A stretch of DNA of 64,000 nucleotides, taken from positions 6,913,309 through 6,977,308 of the forward strand of contig CM055205.1 of the NCBI GenBank assembly GCA_029224185.1. Direction: 5' to 3'. Under the pieces are notes generated by a model, which was not told where the DNA came from, made no database searches, and saw nothing but the letters and a program-made list of their open reading frames with translations. Position 1 is the stretch's first letter. Every line of letters begins with the position of its first letter. A program made the translations under genes and the position numbers. Below, one piece after another: positions 14,055 to 23,909 of the stretch. The DNA comes from Karalla daura. Lineage: Eukaryota; Chordata; Actinopteri; Chaetodontiformes; Leiognathidae.

Positions 14055-17000
14055 CCAAAATAAGAGTTAATCAGCTCGTTTTTTGGCTGGCTCTTACACG
14101 GGCTTAGATTATCCAAAAAGATGCATCATAAATCGGATGTGGGAGGCGCCATCGCCTCGGTTACAATAAAAACAAATACGTCAAAGCCCAGACAGGTCAC
14201 AGCCACACCAGACAGACAGAGAGACAGCAGGAGGGTGGGGGGGTGATGGAGAGACATGCACAGAGGAAGAGAGAGAGAGAGAGAGAAGAGGAGGGATGAC
14301 TGCAAGTGAATTCGAGGGATCTAACACATAGCAACTCAGTTTTAGAGTGTAGGATGTGCTTAATGCGTAGATAAGCAGTTGGTGTTTGTTTGTGTGTGTG
14401 TGTGTGTGTGTATACATGCACAACAACCACAGGCCGGTCACAAGCATGACGTGCTTGTGCACGTGTGAGAAATCAGCGGCCCTGCCCGCTCGCGCTCGAG
14501 CCGGCCAGGGAACATGACCGCCGCATTAACAAATTTACAGCTTCAAAGACAAACGAGGCCTTTTCACTCAGAAGGACCTCCTCCACTCCACTTTTATGAG
14601 GCCTTACGGGCCAAGACGACACATGACAGCTTTCCCGCTGCTCAGCCCCATTTCTCACGTTGAACAGAGACCCACCAGCTTGACAAATTGTCCGCCTTTG
14701 TGGCGCGTTCTCGCCGCTCATTTTCTCCGGGCGAAGACGGCAGCTCCGGCATTCATGCGCGCATAAAGCACGGGGTCACCGGCCACCAATACCGCCAATA
14801 GTCCCACAAACTGGAGCACTGGTGCGTGCATGTGCATGACCTGTTAAATTGCCCCTTAGGACCTCTGATGGCCCTTTGGTGCCATGCCTGCACACAAACC
14901 CCGAGCTCTCCCCGTCACTTTGTTTACACCCCGGAGTGAGAGATTAATCTGTGTGACCACAGCGTGTCAGCGGTTAATGCACCGAACAGGTGGTGGGGAG
15001 TTAGCGCAATATGGTCTGGACTTTGGGTAAATTCAAACGCCAAGTCGTACAACTGTTTCAGTGTCGTTTAGCCCATTTTCTCCATTCAGTCGTCACAATA
15101 CCATTAGGTAAAGCCTGGAGATGTGATATTCATATGGTTCCCGGAGCTGAACAAAGTCTTTCTGCCAGCCCTGTGCAATCCAAAGAACACAAGAAGTGTT
15201 CGACTGGATCAAAAAGTTCTTTCATCCACACGCCTGACACTCCCAATTGGGAGAGACTTATCAAGTCATCCCTCATTTTACTTGTGAAAGTTCAGCGAGA
15301 GTTACAGGCAGTTCACAGCGCAAATTCCCGGTGATCCTGGAGACCGTCCAGAATGTCCCGACACCTCAAAATTATAGCGCGCCAATACAACTGAACCGCA
15401 CTGCGATGAAGAAACAGAATGATCCGAGACACAACAGACAGGAGAGGGGTCCTGCAGACTGACATGGACCCAGCAGCTGCCAAAACCCCTGAACGTGAAG
15501 AGTGAGACGGGGAACTCCTCGGAGCGCTGCACTGACGTTATGCGCAGTGGCGTTTCAGCCCCCCCACCCCGATCACAGCTCTGAGTGAACTGGTTCAATG
15601 TTTCGCTGCCAGCAAATGAATCACCTCCGATGTGCACCCGCTCCCATCAGCTCGCTGGTCGCTGTCCACGTCAAACGCTTTCTAATGGCAATAACTCCTC
15701 ACAAAGCGGCGTCCGTAGACAGCACCGCGGATAAATCACCGTGCCCCCGCCCCAGGTGAGGTGACGCCAGAGTGATGAAGCCACATTATGACTAATCAAA
15801 AGCCTGATTGAGCCAATTAAAACCCGACAGGTTGTGCATAACAAACAATCAGTGCAGCACTGATCGACACTTGTGGCACGGGTTTCCTGTTGAGGTAATG
15901 TAGATCCACAGCAAGAAGCTCCCTGGTTCAAATCCCAGCCAGACAGAGACCCTAAACTGCCCCTAGGTGTGAGTGTGAAAGTGAGAAATGTGCGTGTGTG
16001 GACTGGAGACCAATCTAGGGTGTATTGCCTGCCTTCACTGGAGATAGGCTTGAGCGGACCCCGGTGACACCATTGGCTACAAAGCGGGTGAGATAATGGG
16101 ATGGATGGCTGGGAACACGCATCTCAAATTGTCCAAAGTTTCCCACATCAACCATTCATCCACCAAAGCAAAGCTGAAACGTTTCCGCGTCATGTACACG
16201 CACACACACACAAACACGCACGCACATCCTGCCAGACACACATCAGCATCACACGCAGTAGACATTCAGCTCAAATCGTTCCCCGGAGTAACCCTGGGAC
16301 ACGGTTATCATGCCGCAGCACTGTGTCCCTGAGAGCTCCGTCGGGCGTCTCAGAAAATGTTTCTGATGATTTCCCAAACAGCCTCTCAAGATCCTTCTGA
16401 TGCTTCGTTAAACTCTCATGTGATGTAAACACTCACCCGCGGCCTAAAAATAGTGCGCCCGCGGTGCTAGAGAGGAGACCATAAAGGAGTCAGAAGAGTT
16501 GAGTTAAATTTAGAAAAGCATATAATGTGCTGAACTACTGGCACAGTTCTTATTATCGGCGTGTAATAAAAGCAGTTTGTCTCATTACCAATGGCTATTT
16601 TGAGCCTCACCCACGATACATGGTGAGATAATTCTGCTATGTGTGTGTGAGAGAGAGAGATAGTAAGGACTCTACATCACACCCCACAGCCTCATTTTCC
16701 CATAACTCCAGCATCCCCCTCCTCTCCCCCTACCCTCCTAACTGGTCCCACTTTGGGAACCCCGGTTTTAACACAGTTTGGCAGCGGCACATTCGCTGAC
16801 AGTACAGCCGAGCACTTTGTGTGTGTGCCATAGATAGCATGTTCATTTAATGAGTGAATAATATCCCCCTGCATGTCCAATGAACTGTGGGTTGAGGGGC
16901 AGGGGGCCACAGGCAGAAGAGGGAAAGGGGGGGGGGGCGGGTTAGCGATGATAACACAATAGGAGTGTTAGGGAGTGTGGGAACCAATTCTCCCCGGGAC

Positions 17001-19680
17001 AATAGACACTTCCCAGTGGCCACAGCGTGCCCATTCACTATCAGCTGCAAGGCCGGCGTAGCACGGCGCTGAATATGCACCAGCTCAGCACAATGCTGCT
17101 TTCTCCCAAACAAGACCAGACTGTTTCCTATCCCAAAGACAACACAGGCCAGCTCTAGCCTACACACAGCCTCATTCTCACATCGGCAGTCTCTCTCTCA
17201 CTCTCTCTCCCTCTCTCTCCCTCTCACTCTCTCTCTCTCTGTCACTCACTCCATGTCTGCATGTCTCGCTCTGGCTTTAACCCGCGCCGTCACACACACC
17301 AGCGGGAGGGGAGCAACAAGGCCCGGGATTGTGGAGACGGGCTGGGGCTGCCGTGCCGTAACTAGGCCACTGTTTCTCTCTACCATGACTGCTGGCCGCT
17401 GAGATATTCTGGGCTGGAAATGTTATTAGCGTAACCCAGTTTACCCAGTACCAGGTGACTGCTTGAAGAGGCGCTCCCCATGGAGGCAAAGGGTGGGGGG
17501 GGTTCATACGCATACACACACACACAGAGGCACTCTCAAGGACGGCGAGGAGGAGAAGAAAAGTGGTGCCGAGAGGTGGGAAGAGAGAGAGAGAGAGGGA
17601 GAGATGTGCTGGATAGATGGGGATGGAGTGGAACGTGGTCCACCGTGACCCAAACCTGCGCCCAACCTATCCTCTTGTGCGAGCGGCCAGCGGTTGCCAC
17701 AGCAACGGAGCCTGAGAAGCACCAGGGTGGGCGGGGCTGGGAGAAAGAGGAGCGACGAGCCCGGGAATTTTTTTTCCCTTTTAAATGCCGTGGCATTGAC
17801 GCAAGCATGTACAAGCGCGCACACGCAGATTATCCAGCATTTCAATCAAGCCCTCCGTCGTCACGCGGCTCCATGATCTTCTCACAAATGCTTATTTGCT
17901 ACAAAAAGCCGGCCAAGTATTTCCTGTCCGGCATGATCATTCACACTGGGATTGGATAAGCAGCGTTTTTAGGAAAGCATTTCAATCATAAAGGATGGAC
18001 TTAACTCATGATTGATCACCATGCCTTGTTGCTGAGCTTTAACTAGCCCAGAGCTCCATGGACAATTGCATTATAGCACATGACTGTTAGAGAGACGAGC
18101 TGTGCTTGTGCTCCGTCTAAAAAAAGTTACCATGTGCCCTAAATAGAACATCTAGTTGCTGCTTTTATCCCGGTGCCTTGAAGTTGCCAAGATTTCCAAT
18201 AAACGGGGTTATTTTGGGCTGCGTCCATACGGAAATGTCGGGAAAATCTGTCCCTGCAACAACTGAATTTCATAAACACTATTATCTACAAACTGAAATA
18301 ACCTACCTGACCAGACTATTCCAAATGCAATTTAGTTGTTTTTATGCAATTCGTAGTAATTACTTTCCACATTTAACAAGGAGTATTTGACTGCCAATGC
18401 TTTTTTGCAGTTACAACATGTATTAAACTTTTGCTAACCCTCACTGTGCAAGCTTAACTCTGCAGATAGATGTTCATCGGGTTTGTAGGATTCAAGTTTC
18501 ATCTACACAATGCATGCAGCCTAATGCTCCTTCTTGCTGGTGCAGTCACTGATTGCGTTACTGCTTTGTTATGCATCACTGCACACATACATTATGCCTA
18601 ACTTGCATTACATAACGGCTGCATATGGATTATGCACTAACCTTATGTGCACTGCAGTCTTGTTCTGCTCCCTCCTGCCTGTTTTCTGCACCAATGAGCA
18701 AGGAAAATTCCTCTTAGCTGTCCAACTATGCTGTACAACTGGCACCTGGCAATGAATCTGATCCTCATTCTCATGGCTATACACTTCAAATACAGGCAAT
18801 ACAATATACATGACATATGCATGTGCAATATAAATTTGGTTAGTGACAGAATATAATTTGCATATTTTGTATCTTATATGTAACCATGTGTATACATTGT
18901 ATTGTAATGCAATAGTATTGTACTATATTGTAAGCAAACTCCTCGTATCTGTTGAACTGTATAACTACCTGGCAATAAATCTGATGGATTATCATACATC
19001 CTAATATCACTAAACTTGAAAAGAGACCGTGAAACAAAATCCAGTGTATTTTTAATACTCATCCCAGTCGCATATGTCTTTTCAGACGAGCTCGCCTGTC
19101 ATTACTGTCTGGACCAGACCCTCTTCTGTTGAAATGAAACTGAAACAGTATGCACACCGGCCAGGACATGCAGGAGAGAAGACAACCCAAACCAGCATAG
19201 CGGATTACATGATATTATGTCTTGTTCTGTTTTACCTCCTGATCCATTATAAGCCTTTATATTCAGGGGAACTGCATCGTACTGAGCGTGGCCTGTTCAC
19301 TGAGGCAGGCCGTGCTGCAGGTGTCCAGGAGGACACAAGCGATGTGTCATGTTTCCATGCAGCCAGACAGACAGAGTAAAGGGTAAAGACGCTGTCTGCC
19401 ACACTCAGGATGCATGGTTTCAACGCCAGGCCTGTGGTTCGATCATGAGGCTGAGCAGCAGGAACAGCAGCAGAGCAGCCATGTCAAGGACTATCTTTCC
19501 TCGTGTCGACAGTCTTCCTACCTGCATGGAGTCGGCGCTGATAATCTCTCCCTGGAGCCGTTTCCCGATCTCTATCGCCAGCTTGGACTTGCCAGTGCCG
19601 GTAGCTCCAAGAATGACCACCAAAGCCGGGCGCACGGCTCTCCTCAAGGAGCACTGCACGGTGCGAGCGGACGCCGCCAT
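1827..19680 (-). CDS. trit1: trit1: tRNA dimethylallyltransferase (partial, exons 1-6)
   Basis: MiaA/TRIT1-family enzyme that transfers an isopentenyl group from DMAPP to N6 of A37 in tRNAs of the cytosol and mitochondria. Six coding exons join in frame: 19680-19522, 6602-6462, 4152-4054, 3720-3563, 2166-2024 and 1938-1827 (minus strand), giving about 270 of an expected roughly 465 residues. Seen: an Arg-rich N terminus without acidic residues over the first 18 positions (probable mitochondrial presequence), P-loop GATGTGKS at 25-32, SADSMQVY with Asp50 at 48-55, VVGGTNYY at 113-120, DKRKLARSLQ around 180-189 and LHADMDALDTRLDARVDEML near 227-246. All align with my memory of human TRIT1. The ATG at 19680 has A at -3 and G at +4. 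The C-terminal substrate-binding part and the C2H2-type zinc finger lie beyond the left edge. Identity is near certain; exact splice sites are read by eye. Confidence 0.95.
2024..2166 (-). CDS. trit1: trit1 coding exon 5
   Basis: Begins with the last base of Arg186 and encodes 47 codons (about 187-233), including SLQIHSETGIPHSRWLEEQ, a Gly-rich loop (GQEGGGGLGGPL) and CIFWLHADMD. Acceptor TTACTAACAG, donor GACG/GTGAGG. The Gly-rich loop matches a similar loop in human TRIT1. Confidence 0.9.
2167..3562 (-). other. trit1: trit1 intron 4
   Basis: Intron of about 1.4 kb (GTGACG...AACAG in transcript sense). It holds a GT-repeat at 2744-2772 and otherwise unremarkable unique sequence. No coding exon was seen inside. 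Confidence 0.75.
3563..3720 (-). CDS. trit1: trit1 coding exon 4
   Basis: Encodes residues 134-185 plus two bases of Arg186. The first 16 residues are acidic and Gly-rich and look weakly constrained. They are followed by the conserved LHKRLAEVDPEMAAMLHPND segment and the basic DKRKLAR motif. Acceptor TCTCGCAG; donor AG/GTGACG, which departs from consensus at +5. Confidence 0.9.
4054..4152 (-). CDS. trit1: trit1 coding exon 3
   Basis: Encodes residues 101-133 (33 codons), with the conserved VVGGTNYYIESLLW segment of the isopentenyltransferase core. It begins with ATT directly after ...CCGCTCCGAC, an AC acceptor, and ends before a GTGAGT donor. Joining it to exon 2 restores the family sequence ALAL-IDDMHSRN (human ALIEDIFARD). 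Confidence 0.93.
5400..5447. repeat. (CA)n microsatellite
   Basis: About 24 uninterrupted CA units on the plus strand, read as TG in the trit1 transcript. It lies inside the AT-AC intron. Confidence 0.97.
5960..6046. repeat. TG/GA compound microsatellite
   Basis: Interrupted TG and GA repeats, with an uninterrupted TG block at the right end. Inside trit1 intron 2. Confidence 0.92.
6146..6218. repeat. (TG)n microsatellite
   Basis: About 36 TG units with a single GC interruption, read as CA in the trit1 transcript. It lies about 245 nt downstream of exon 2 in transcript sense. Confidence 0.97.
6462..6602 (-). CDS. trit1: trit1 coding exon 2
   Basis: Encodes residues 54-100 (47 codons, phase 0 at both ends), from VYQGLDIITNKV to DFRNKALAL. 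The acceptor is a C-rich tract ending CCCCCAG. The exon ends at CTCTG directly before ATATCCTTTCC, which contains no GT; this is the donor consensus of U12-type AT-AC introns. Confidence 0.93.
8378..8635 (-). repeat. tRNA-headed dispersed repeat, copy A
   Basis: Diverged copy in minus orientation. Read on the minus strand it has the shared modules: the TTTCCTCCCGCAGTCC-like block, GGGAGACTCTAACTTGCCCC, a GTGTGAAAGTGAATGG-like block and the TCCAGTC...AGCAGA...CCCC end. Similar modules recur at least ten more times in the window. Confidence 0.75.
9003..9060. repeat. GGAG/GGAC/GGAT low-complexity tract
   Basis: Short tetranucleotide arrays of GGAG, GGAC and GGAT (GATGGATGGATGG), followed by AGG-rich purine sequence to about 9150. 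Simple sequence inside trit1 intron 1. Confidence 0.85.
10205..10460 (-). repeat. tRNA-headed dispersed repeat, copy B
   Basis: Minus-orientation copy retaining the TTCACCCTGGACAGG-type end, the GATTGGAGACTCTAA core and, at its right side, the degenerate B-box/head side (AGACCTGGGTTGCTCTTCC on the minus strand). Confidence 0.75.
12391..12407. repeat. poly-G homopolymer (17 G)
   Basis: An uninterrupted run of 17 G on the plus strand, inside trit1 intron 1. Confidence 0.97.
13165..13410 (+). repeat. tRNA-headed dispersed repeat, copy C
   Basis: Plus-orientation copy. It starts at a B-box-like GGTTCAACTCGC (13187), continues through GGTTTCCTCATAAGTCC and TTGGGGACTCTAAATTACC, and ends with the GAGATAGGCTCAAGCAAACC module. 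Confidence 0.78.
13821..13839. repeat. poly-C homopolymer (19 C)
   Basis: An uninterrupted run of 19 C on the plus strand, next to CTC-rich pyrimidine sequence. Confidence 0.97.
13971..14053. repeat. (AC)n microsatellite
   Basis: About 41 perfect AC units, one of the longest dinucleotide arrays in the window. Inside trit1 intron 1. Confidence 0.98.
15905..16110 (+). repeat. tRNA-headed dispersed repeat, copy D (internally deleted)
   Basis: Plus-orientation copy with a well-kept B-box-like GGTTCAAATCCC (15923) that jumps directly to AAACTGCCCCTAGGTGTGAG, so the middle module present in copies C and F is missing. It ends with AGCGGACCCC...AAAGCGGGTGAGATAATGGG and a GGATGG tail. Confidence 0.8.
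17190..17245. repeat. CT-rich microsatellite
   Basis: Interrupted CTCT/CCCT/CACT array (pyrimidine tract) inside trit1 intron 1. Confidence 0.85.
18590..18990 (+). mobile_element. Two LINE-tail-like segments
   Basis: 18661-18770 runs from CTTGTTCTGCTCC through GAGCAAGGAAAATTCCTCTT to TGGCACCTGGCAATGAATCT. A second, related end (CTACCTGGCAATAAATCTGA) sits at 18963-18985. These resemble the 3' ends of teleost non-LTR elements as I remember them. No open reading frame is attached; the assignment is tentative. Confidence 0.35.
19522..19680 (-). CDS. trit1: trit1 coding exon 1
   Basis: Encodes residues 1-53: a basic, probably mitochondrial, N terminus followed by the nucleotide-binding P-loop GATGTGKS. 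It ends in ATG CAG before a GTAGGA donor (phase 0). Reading on without splicing meets a stop after about 33 non-homologous residues. Confidence 0.93.
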
Positions 19681-19714
19681 GATGCTGCCTCCTCGGAAGC
19701 CAGCTGACGCTGCC

Positions 19715-19724
19715 GCGCATGCGC
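19715..19724. promoter_or_regulatory. trit1: NRF1-like palindrome upstream of trit1
   Basis: A perfect GCGCATGCGC palindrome 35 bases upstream of the trit1 ATG, within a short GC-rich stretch with no TATA box. It matches the core of the NRF1 site, common in promoters of genes with mitochondrial functions, which fits a tRNA-modifying enzyme that also acts in mitochondria. Binding is inferred. Confidence 0.6.
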
Positions 19725-19751
19725 AGTGAGGGCGCAGAGGAGGAGGGCTCT

Positions 19752-19764
19752 GTTGCTAAGTAAC
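19752..19764. promoter_or_regulatory. trit1: RFX X-box-like motif upstream of trit1
   Basis: GTTGCTAAGTAAC: two imperfect inverted half-sites with a one-base spacer, matching the X-box form GTNRCY-N(1-3)-RGYAAC bound by RFX factors. It lies about 75 bases upstream of the trit1 ATG and beside the NRF1-like site. Function inferred. Confidence 0.5.
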
Positions 19765-20589
19765 AAGCGGACGTTGCTGCAGGAGCTATGATTGATGGAT
19801 GGAGGATCATGTTGAGGCTGTTTTTTTTTACTAAATGAATGTAATTGCTTTTTACGATTTAGAGTCTATGACGATTACTGAACTGAGTTGATCCTCTCTC
19901 TGCAGCATGGAGTTACATTCAAACCAGCCTTATATTAGAAATATTAACTGAAGAGACTCCAATCCTCTTTTGTTGTTGCATTTGTGAGCAGATCAGATTG
20001 TTGATGACATTTACAATATTCATGCAATGCTTTCGTTCTAGGGAAGGATTGCAGGGTATTTAGTTTTGTTTCTATGGAAACTGCGGAGCTCTGCAGCAGT
20101 GAGCTAAGATGCTTGTTGCCATGGCGAAGATGCCAGAATTGGTTACTTGGAGACTGCTCAGAAAAAATGGGTGATGGGGTGGGGAGTGTGTATGTGTGTG
20201 TGTTCACTCATACAGGTGGTTTGAATGGAAAACAAATGTGCGCAGTACAATAACACTGATTCAATTCACAATGCACGAACCTCGGTGAGGCAACATCTCA
20301 AACCTAGGCCCACATGATCATTATTCTTCATGTGCGTATGTGTGTGTTCATTCATACAGGAGAGTAGATCTGTACAATACAATAATACTGTCCCAGTTAA
20401 TGATAAACTTAAGGTTCACTGCATACTCACAGCGCATGATGAATGTTGGTCTATATTATTCTAATAATTCATGCTATAGTAAGTGCAATATTTATTTTGT
20501 GTTTATTGTGTGCTGCTGTAATAAAGCAATATCCTGTCAAGGATCATTAATTAGATATATACGTGTATGTGTAAGAAAGAGAGCGGCGG
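19765..20589. other. trit1-mycl intergenic gap
   Basis: About 0.8 kb between the trit1 promoter and the likely mycl transcript end. It holds a second weaker X-box-like stretch (GTTGCCATGGCGA near 20113), a short TG tract near 20190 and no coding frame of interest. Both genes are transcribed leftwards, so trit1 lies just downstream of mycl. Confidence 0.6.
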
Positions 20590-23121
20590 CCATTGATGAT
20601 GTCAAACCATGAATTTATTATTTTTTATTTACTCTGCATACATAGAGGTTTATGAGGTACAGAGGGGAAAAAAAAACAAAGTGCTGAGACAAAGCTCCTA
20701 AATCACCATAGAACTCCCAAAGTAAGTAAGCAACATCCACTGCTACCATGACTGTGCCAACAGCAGAGACCAGTGAGCAAAACATCAAATCGAATTAAAA
20801 ATAAAAGGAGATAAACCACTGCTGTGGGTGTATCCTAATAAAACAAAAATCAGGGCTTCTGGTGGTTTGTGCTGACATAATTAGCAGATTTGACATCCTA
20901 TTGAGAAGTAAATATTTAAAAGGGAATTATTAATGCTGTTGTTTGGTATCTGTTCAACCAACTATGTCATGATTCCCGTTATCTAAGGCTCTCTCTGAGT
21001 GGGTCTGGTGTCAGGTTATATATACAGCTTATTACAGCAGGGGGTTGTTTTCCTCAAGCACAGCCTGTAGCCCTATCACAAGAGCTTACAGGCTACTTGG
21101 GAGTTTCCTGAGTGCTGGTAAGAGTAGTGCATGCTACTCATCACGATCCATTTTACAGTACTAGATCCAGGGCTACAGTGTTCTCTGTCGCATGGCTTAT
21201 GGGAACAATAGGGAGCACCAGGCTTGCAAACATTTTTTTTTTAAAAGCTGAGGGAAAGCAGCAACATTAAGGTCACTAAAGGCTACACACACACACACAC
21301 ACGCAGAGCCAGAAGTTTAATCGGTAGATCCTCTTAAGTTCAGCCACCCCCCCACCTCCTCCCCTCCAGCACCCACATCAGATTTAAGAGAGTGCTACAG
21401 CTAGAGTGATTGGATTGAGTACAGGAGCGTTCAGGTGCTTTGCGCACCACAGAGAGAAAGCAGACCATATGTGCCAATTTTTCAGCACATAACCACCAAT
21501 AAAGCCCTGCCAGCTACAATAACAAAAACAGTCATTAGCTCACACTGAAACACAACTCGGTAGGAAAATATAGTATAAAAGTTCTGTCAACTCTGACTTG
21601 TACAAATAAAGAAACTCCAGAGACAGAGAGAGTAATGAATCGGTAAAGAAAACAAGTAGGCATTGCAAAACAAAAGTGTTGACAAAGTGGCTAGTGTGAT
21701 CAATGTTCAGTAAGTGTTTTATTTTGACTTTTTTTTTTCATAATCATTTTATTAACAAAAATAGAAGCTTTGAGTTATCTTTGAAAAGCCAGCAAGCTTG
21801 GCCCTGGTTTAAGACACAGGGCCGAACAAAAGCTAGGATGAGTATAGTAGACAGCTCTGGTTTTGGTTTGGAAGGGACTGTACAGTAAGGGATCTATATA
21901 CATCCAACAGGATAGTCTACATACATTGAAAGGCTTCTATAGGCATTACAAATGCAACAAACCAAAAAAAAAAAAATACAAATATCTCAGACCGCAAGAT
22001 GAAATAGATGTACAGTTGGAACTCAGAAGCAAATGTTGGCATTTCTTGTGTAACTTTGACATACAGAGTAGATTCAAATTTCTCTGTCTATTTTGGTTTA
22101 TCAATTGAAGCCATAATTCACCTTTTGGCTGGTCTCCATGGCACAATAATAAAGACATGAGTGACATCCTAGTGAAAGGTCTTTTCGTGTTTTTGTAGAT
22201 TTTGATTGGAAAGAGGACTTCTTGTGCGTATTTCTCCAAACAATGCTCGAAAACAAGCTGTCACTGTGGGCACAGCGCCGCGGCTGAAACATCTGCGACG
22301 CAGGAGGAAAGCACTGCAGTTCTGAATGGAAAACCTGCAGGCGCAGGAGTTGGGACTCAACCTGAGCTATTCCAGGAGGCGCAGAACATATTGTATCCTT
22401 CCAGCTTTTATTGATGCATAGCTCAGGGCAAGTCCCAATACAAAACCCCTCTGCATTCCCATTATCAGCAGGCATAGAGTTAGACAAGAGGGAAGAGAAG
22501 GGGCAAGGGGAAAAAATGGAAAAGGTTTGATGCTATGAATAAAGAGAACAGAGTAGGAAAAGGATCCCGACAGGAAAATGAAGTCGTTTGCCAAGCACGA
22601 CAGGAGCAGAGGGGTTGTAGAGTAGTTGAAATTCTCTACAAGGAAACTTCAGGGGGCCCTTCAGACTGATAGCAAGAGGAGACATCACTGCTGTGCGAGC
22701 ACACCAAACCCTATCACAATCAAGATGTCAGACCAGGAAGCAGTTTAACAGCACACTTGTAACAGCATTTTTCCACTAGAAGCTGCTGCATTCACAATAA
22801 GCAACAGTTTATTTTAGCAGGGGCGAAATATAACAGTTTAACAAACCTATACTGAGTAACCATGATATATTAATCTGCCCGTTCGACGTCTCATAGGACC
22901 AGTCCCGACCTTGCTGTCCTGACCGGCCTCGTCGATCACTCATAAGCTAATGTGCAAACCACAAAAATAACAACAAAAAAAAAACCCACCCGCACTATTC
23001 CAACGTGACCAAATCAAAGTGAACATTAGTGTCTTTTCTCCTTCATAAAGTCCCGTTCAGTTCTGTGTGTGTGTCTGCGGTGACGGCTGACCCCCCCCCT
23101 CCCGCCCGCCCACCCCGTCAC
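20590..23121 (-). other. mycl: mycl 3' untranslated region (inferred)
   Basis: AT-rich, non-repetitive sequence from the mycl stop codon to tandem AATAAA signals, free of convincing coding frames. About 2.5 kb is plausible because mammalian L-Myc mRNAs also carry long 3' UTRs. The interior contains a short CA repeat (21283-21303) and an A-rich run near 21963. Boundaries are inferred from the poly(A) signals only. Confidence 0.5.
20614..20629 (-). terminator. mycl: Tandem poly(A) signals, probable mycl 3' end
   Basis: Two AATAAA hexamers on the minus strand (20629-20624 and 20619-20614) in an A/T-rich context, downstream of the mycl stop in transcript sense. Cleavage would be expected roughly 10-30 nt further left. 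Confidence 0.55.
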
Positions 23122-23909
23122 TCAGGACCTTTTGAGGAGCGCCAGCCTCTGCAGCAGCTGCAGCTGCCGGGCTTTCAGCTGCTTCCTCTCCTGCGTCTTC
23201 TGCCTCTCGTTGGCGTGCAGCTCCTGCAGGTACTCTGTGGCGCGCGTCAGGATCGCCACCTTGGGCGTCTTGGGGCAGTCCGCCAGGCCCGGGATCTCGT
23301 CCCGCAGAGACAGGAAGCGCGAGCGCAGGTCGTTCCGCCGCTTGCGCTCCAGGAAGTTGTGCGCTTTGCGCTTGTCCGTGTCCTCACAGTCGGACGACTG
23401 CGGGCTGGACAGCTGGGACAGGAAGTGGGCCTTGGAGGGCGAACTCAGGGAATGGGAGCTCGAGGAGGAAGGCGGAGACGAAGGCGACGTGGAGGAGGTA
23501 GGAGACGAGGCGCTGAGGTTGGGGGACTCGGACCTGACGCCGGCCGCGGTCACGTGCGACTTCCTGCTGTCCAGGTTGAGGGGGGCGTGTCCGGGCCGGG
23601 GCTGCTGGTGCTGGGAGTGGTGGAGCGGCTGGCCGGCGGGGGCCGAGGCCTCCTGCCGGGGCCTCTTCCGGGGTGGCTCAGCGGGCGGGGGCAGCGTGTC
23701 CGGCGAGGGTGCAGCGTAGTTGTGCTGCTGTTGGTGGATGGAGATGTGGAAACGCTTCATGCCGGGGTCCAGGGGATCCGCCCGCACTGTGATGGTCACC
23801 GGCTTGCGAGCGTTGACCAGGCGGCGAGGTTTGCGCTGCTGCTGCTGCTTATGCTCCACGGTCACCACATCGATCTCCTCCTCGTCCTCGTCCTTGTCAT
23901 CTTCATCAT
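23122..23909 (-). CDS. mycl: mycl coding exon 3 (C-terminal exon)
   Basis: Completes Asp213 and encodes residues 214-474: acidic Myc box III, Myc box IV, a long Pro/Ser-rich spacer (about 280-391) and the bHLHZip domain. Acceptor TGTCCTTCCAG. Stop TGA at 23122-23124. The very GC-rich spacer creates a long open frame on the opposite strand that I regard as a shadow. Confidence 0.95.

Larger units (their letters stand above)
6603..19521 (-). other. trit1: trit1 intron 1 (12.9 kb)
   Basis: Starts GTAGGA at the exon 1 donor and ends CCCCCAG. It makes up most of the gene and holds four copies of the tRNA-headed repeat, LINE-tail-like sequence near 18.6-19.0 kb, long CA, CT and GA tracts, and homopolymers of C (13821-13839) and G (12391-12407). 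No second gene was found: none of the open frames inside resembles a protein I know. Several complex GC-rich islands (for example 14461-14960) may be regulatory. Confidence 0.8.

Noticed and set aside
13803..14107. Open frames of repeated Cys-Val or Thr-His
   Set aside because: Translations of the (AC)n array.
15915..15960. Possible tRNA gene (GGTTCAAATCCC B-box)
   Set aside because: No cloverleaf could be built and the sequence continues into the dispersed repeat modules; it is the head of repeat copy D.
19430..19521. Continuation of the trit1 exon 1 reading frame into a hydrophobic tail
   Set aside because: Sequence after the GTAGGA donor has no TRIT1 homology and soon stops; it is intron 1. 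A truncated isoform by intron retention is possible but unsupported.
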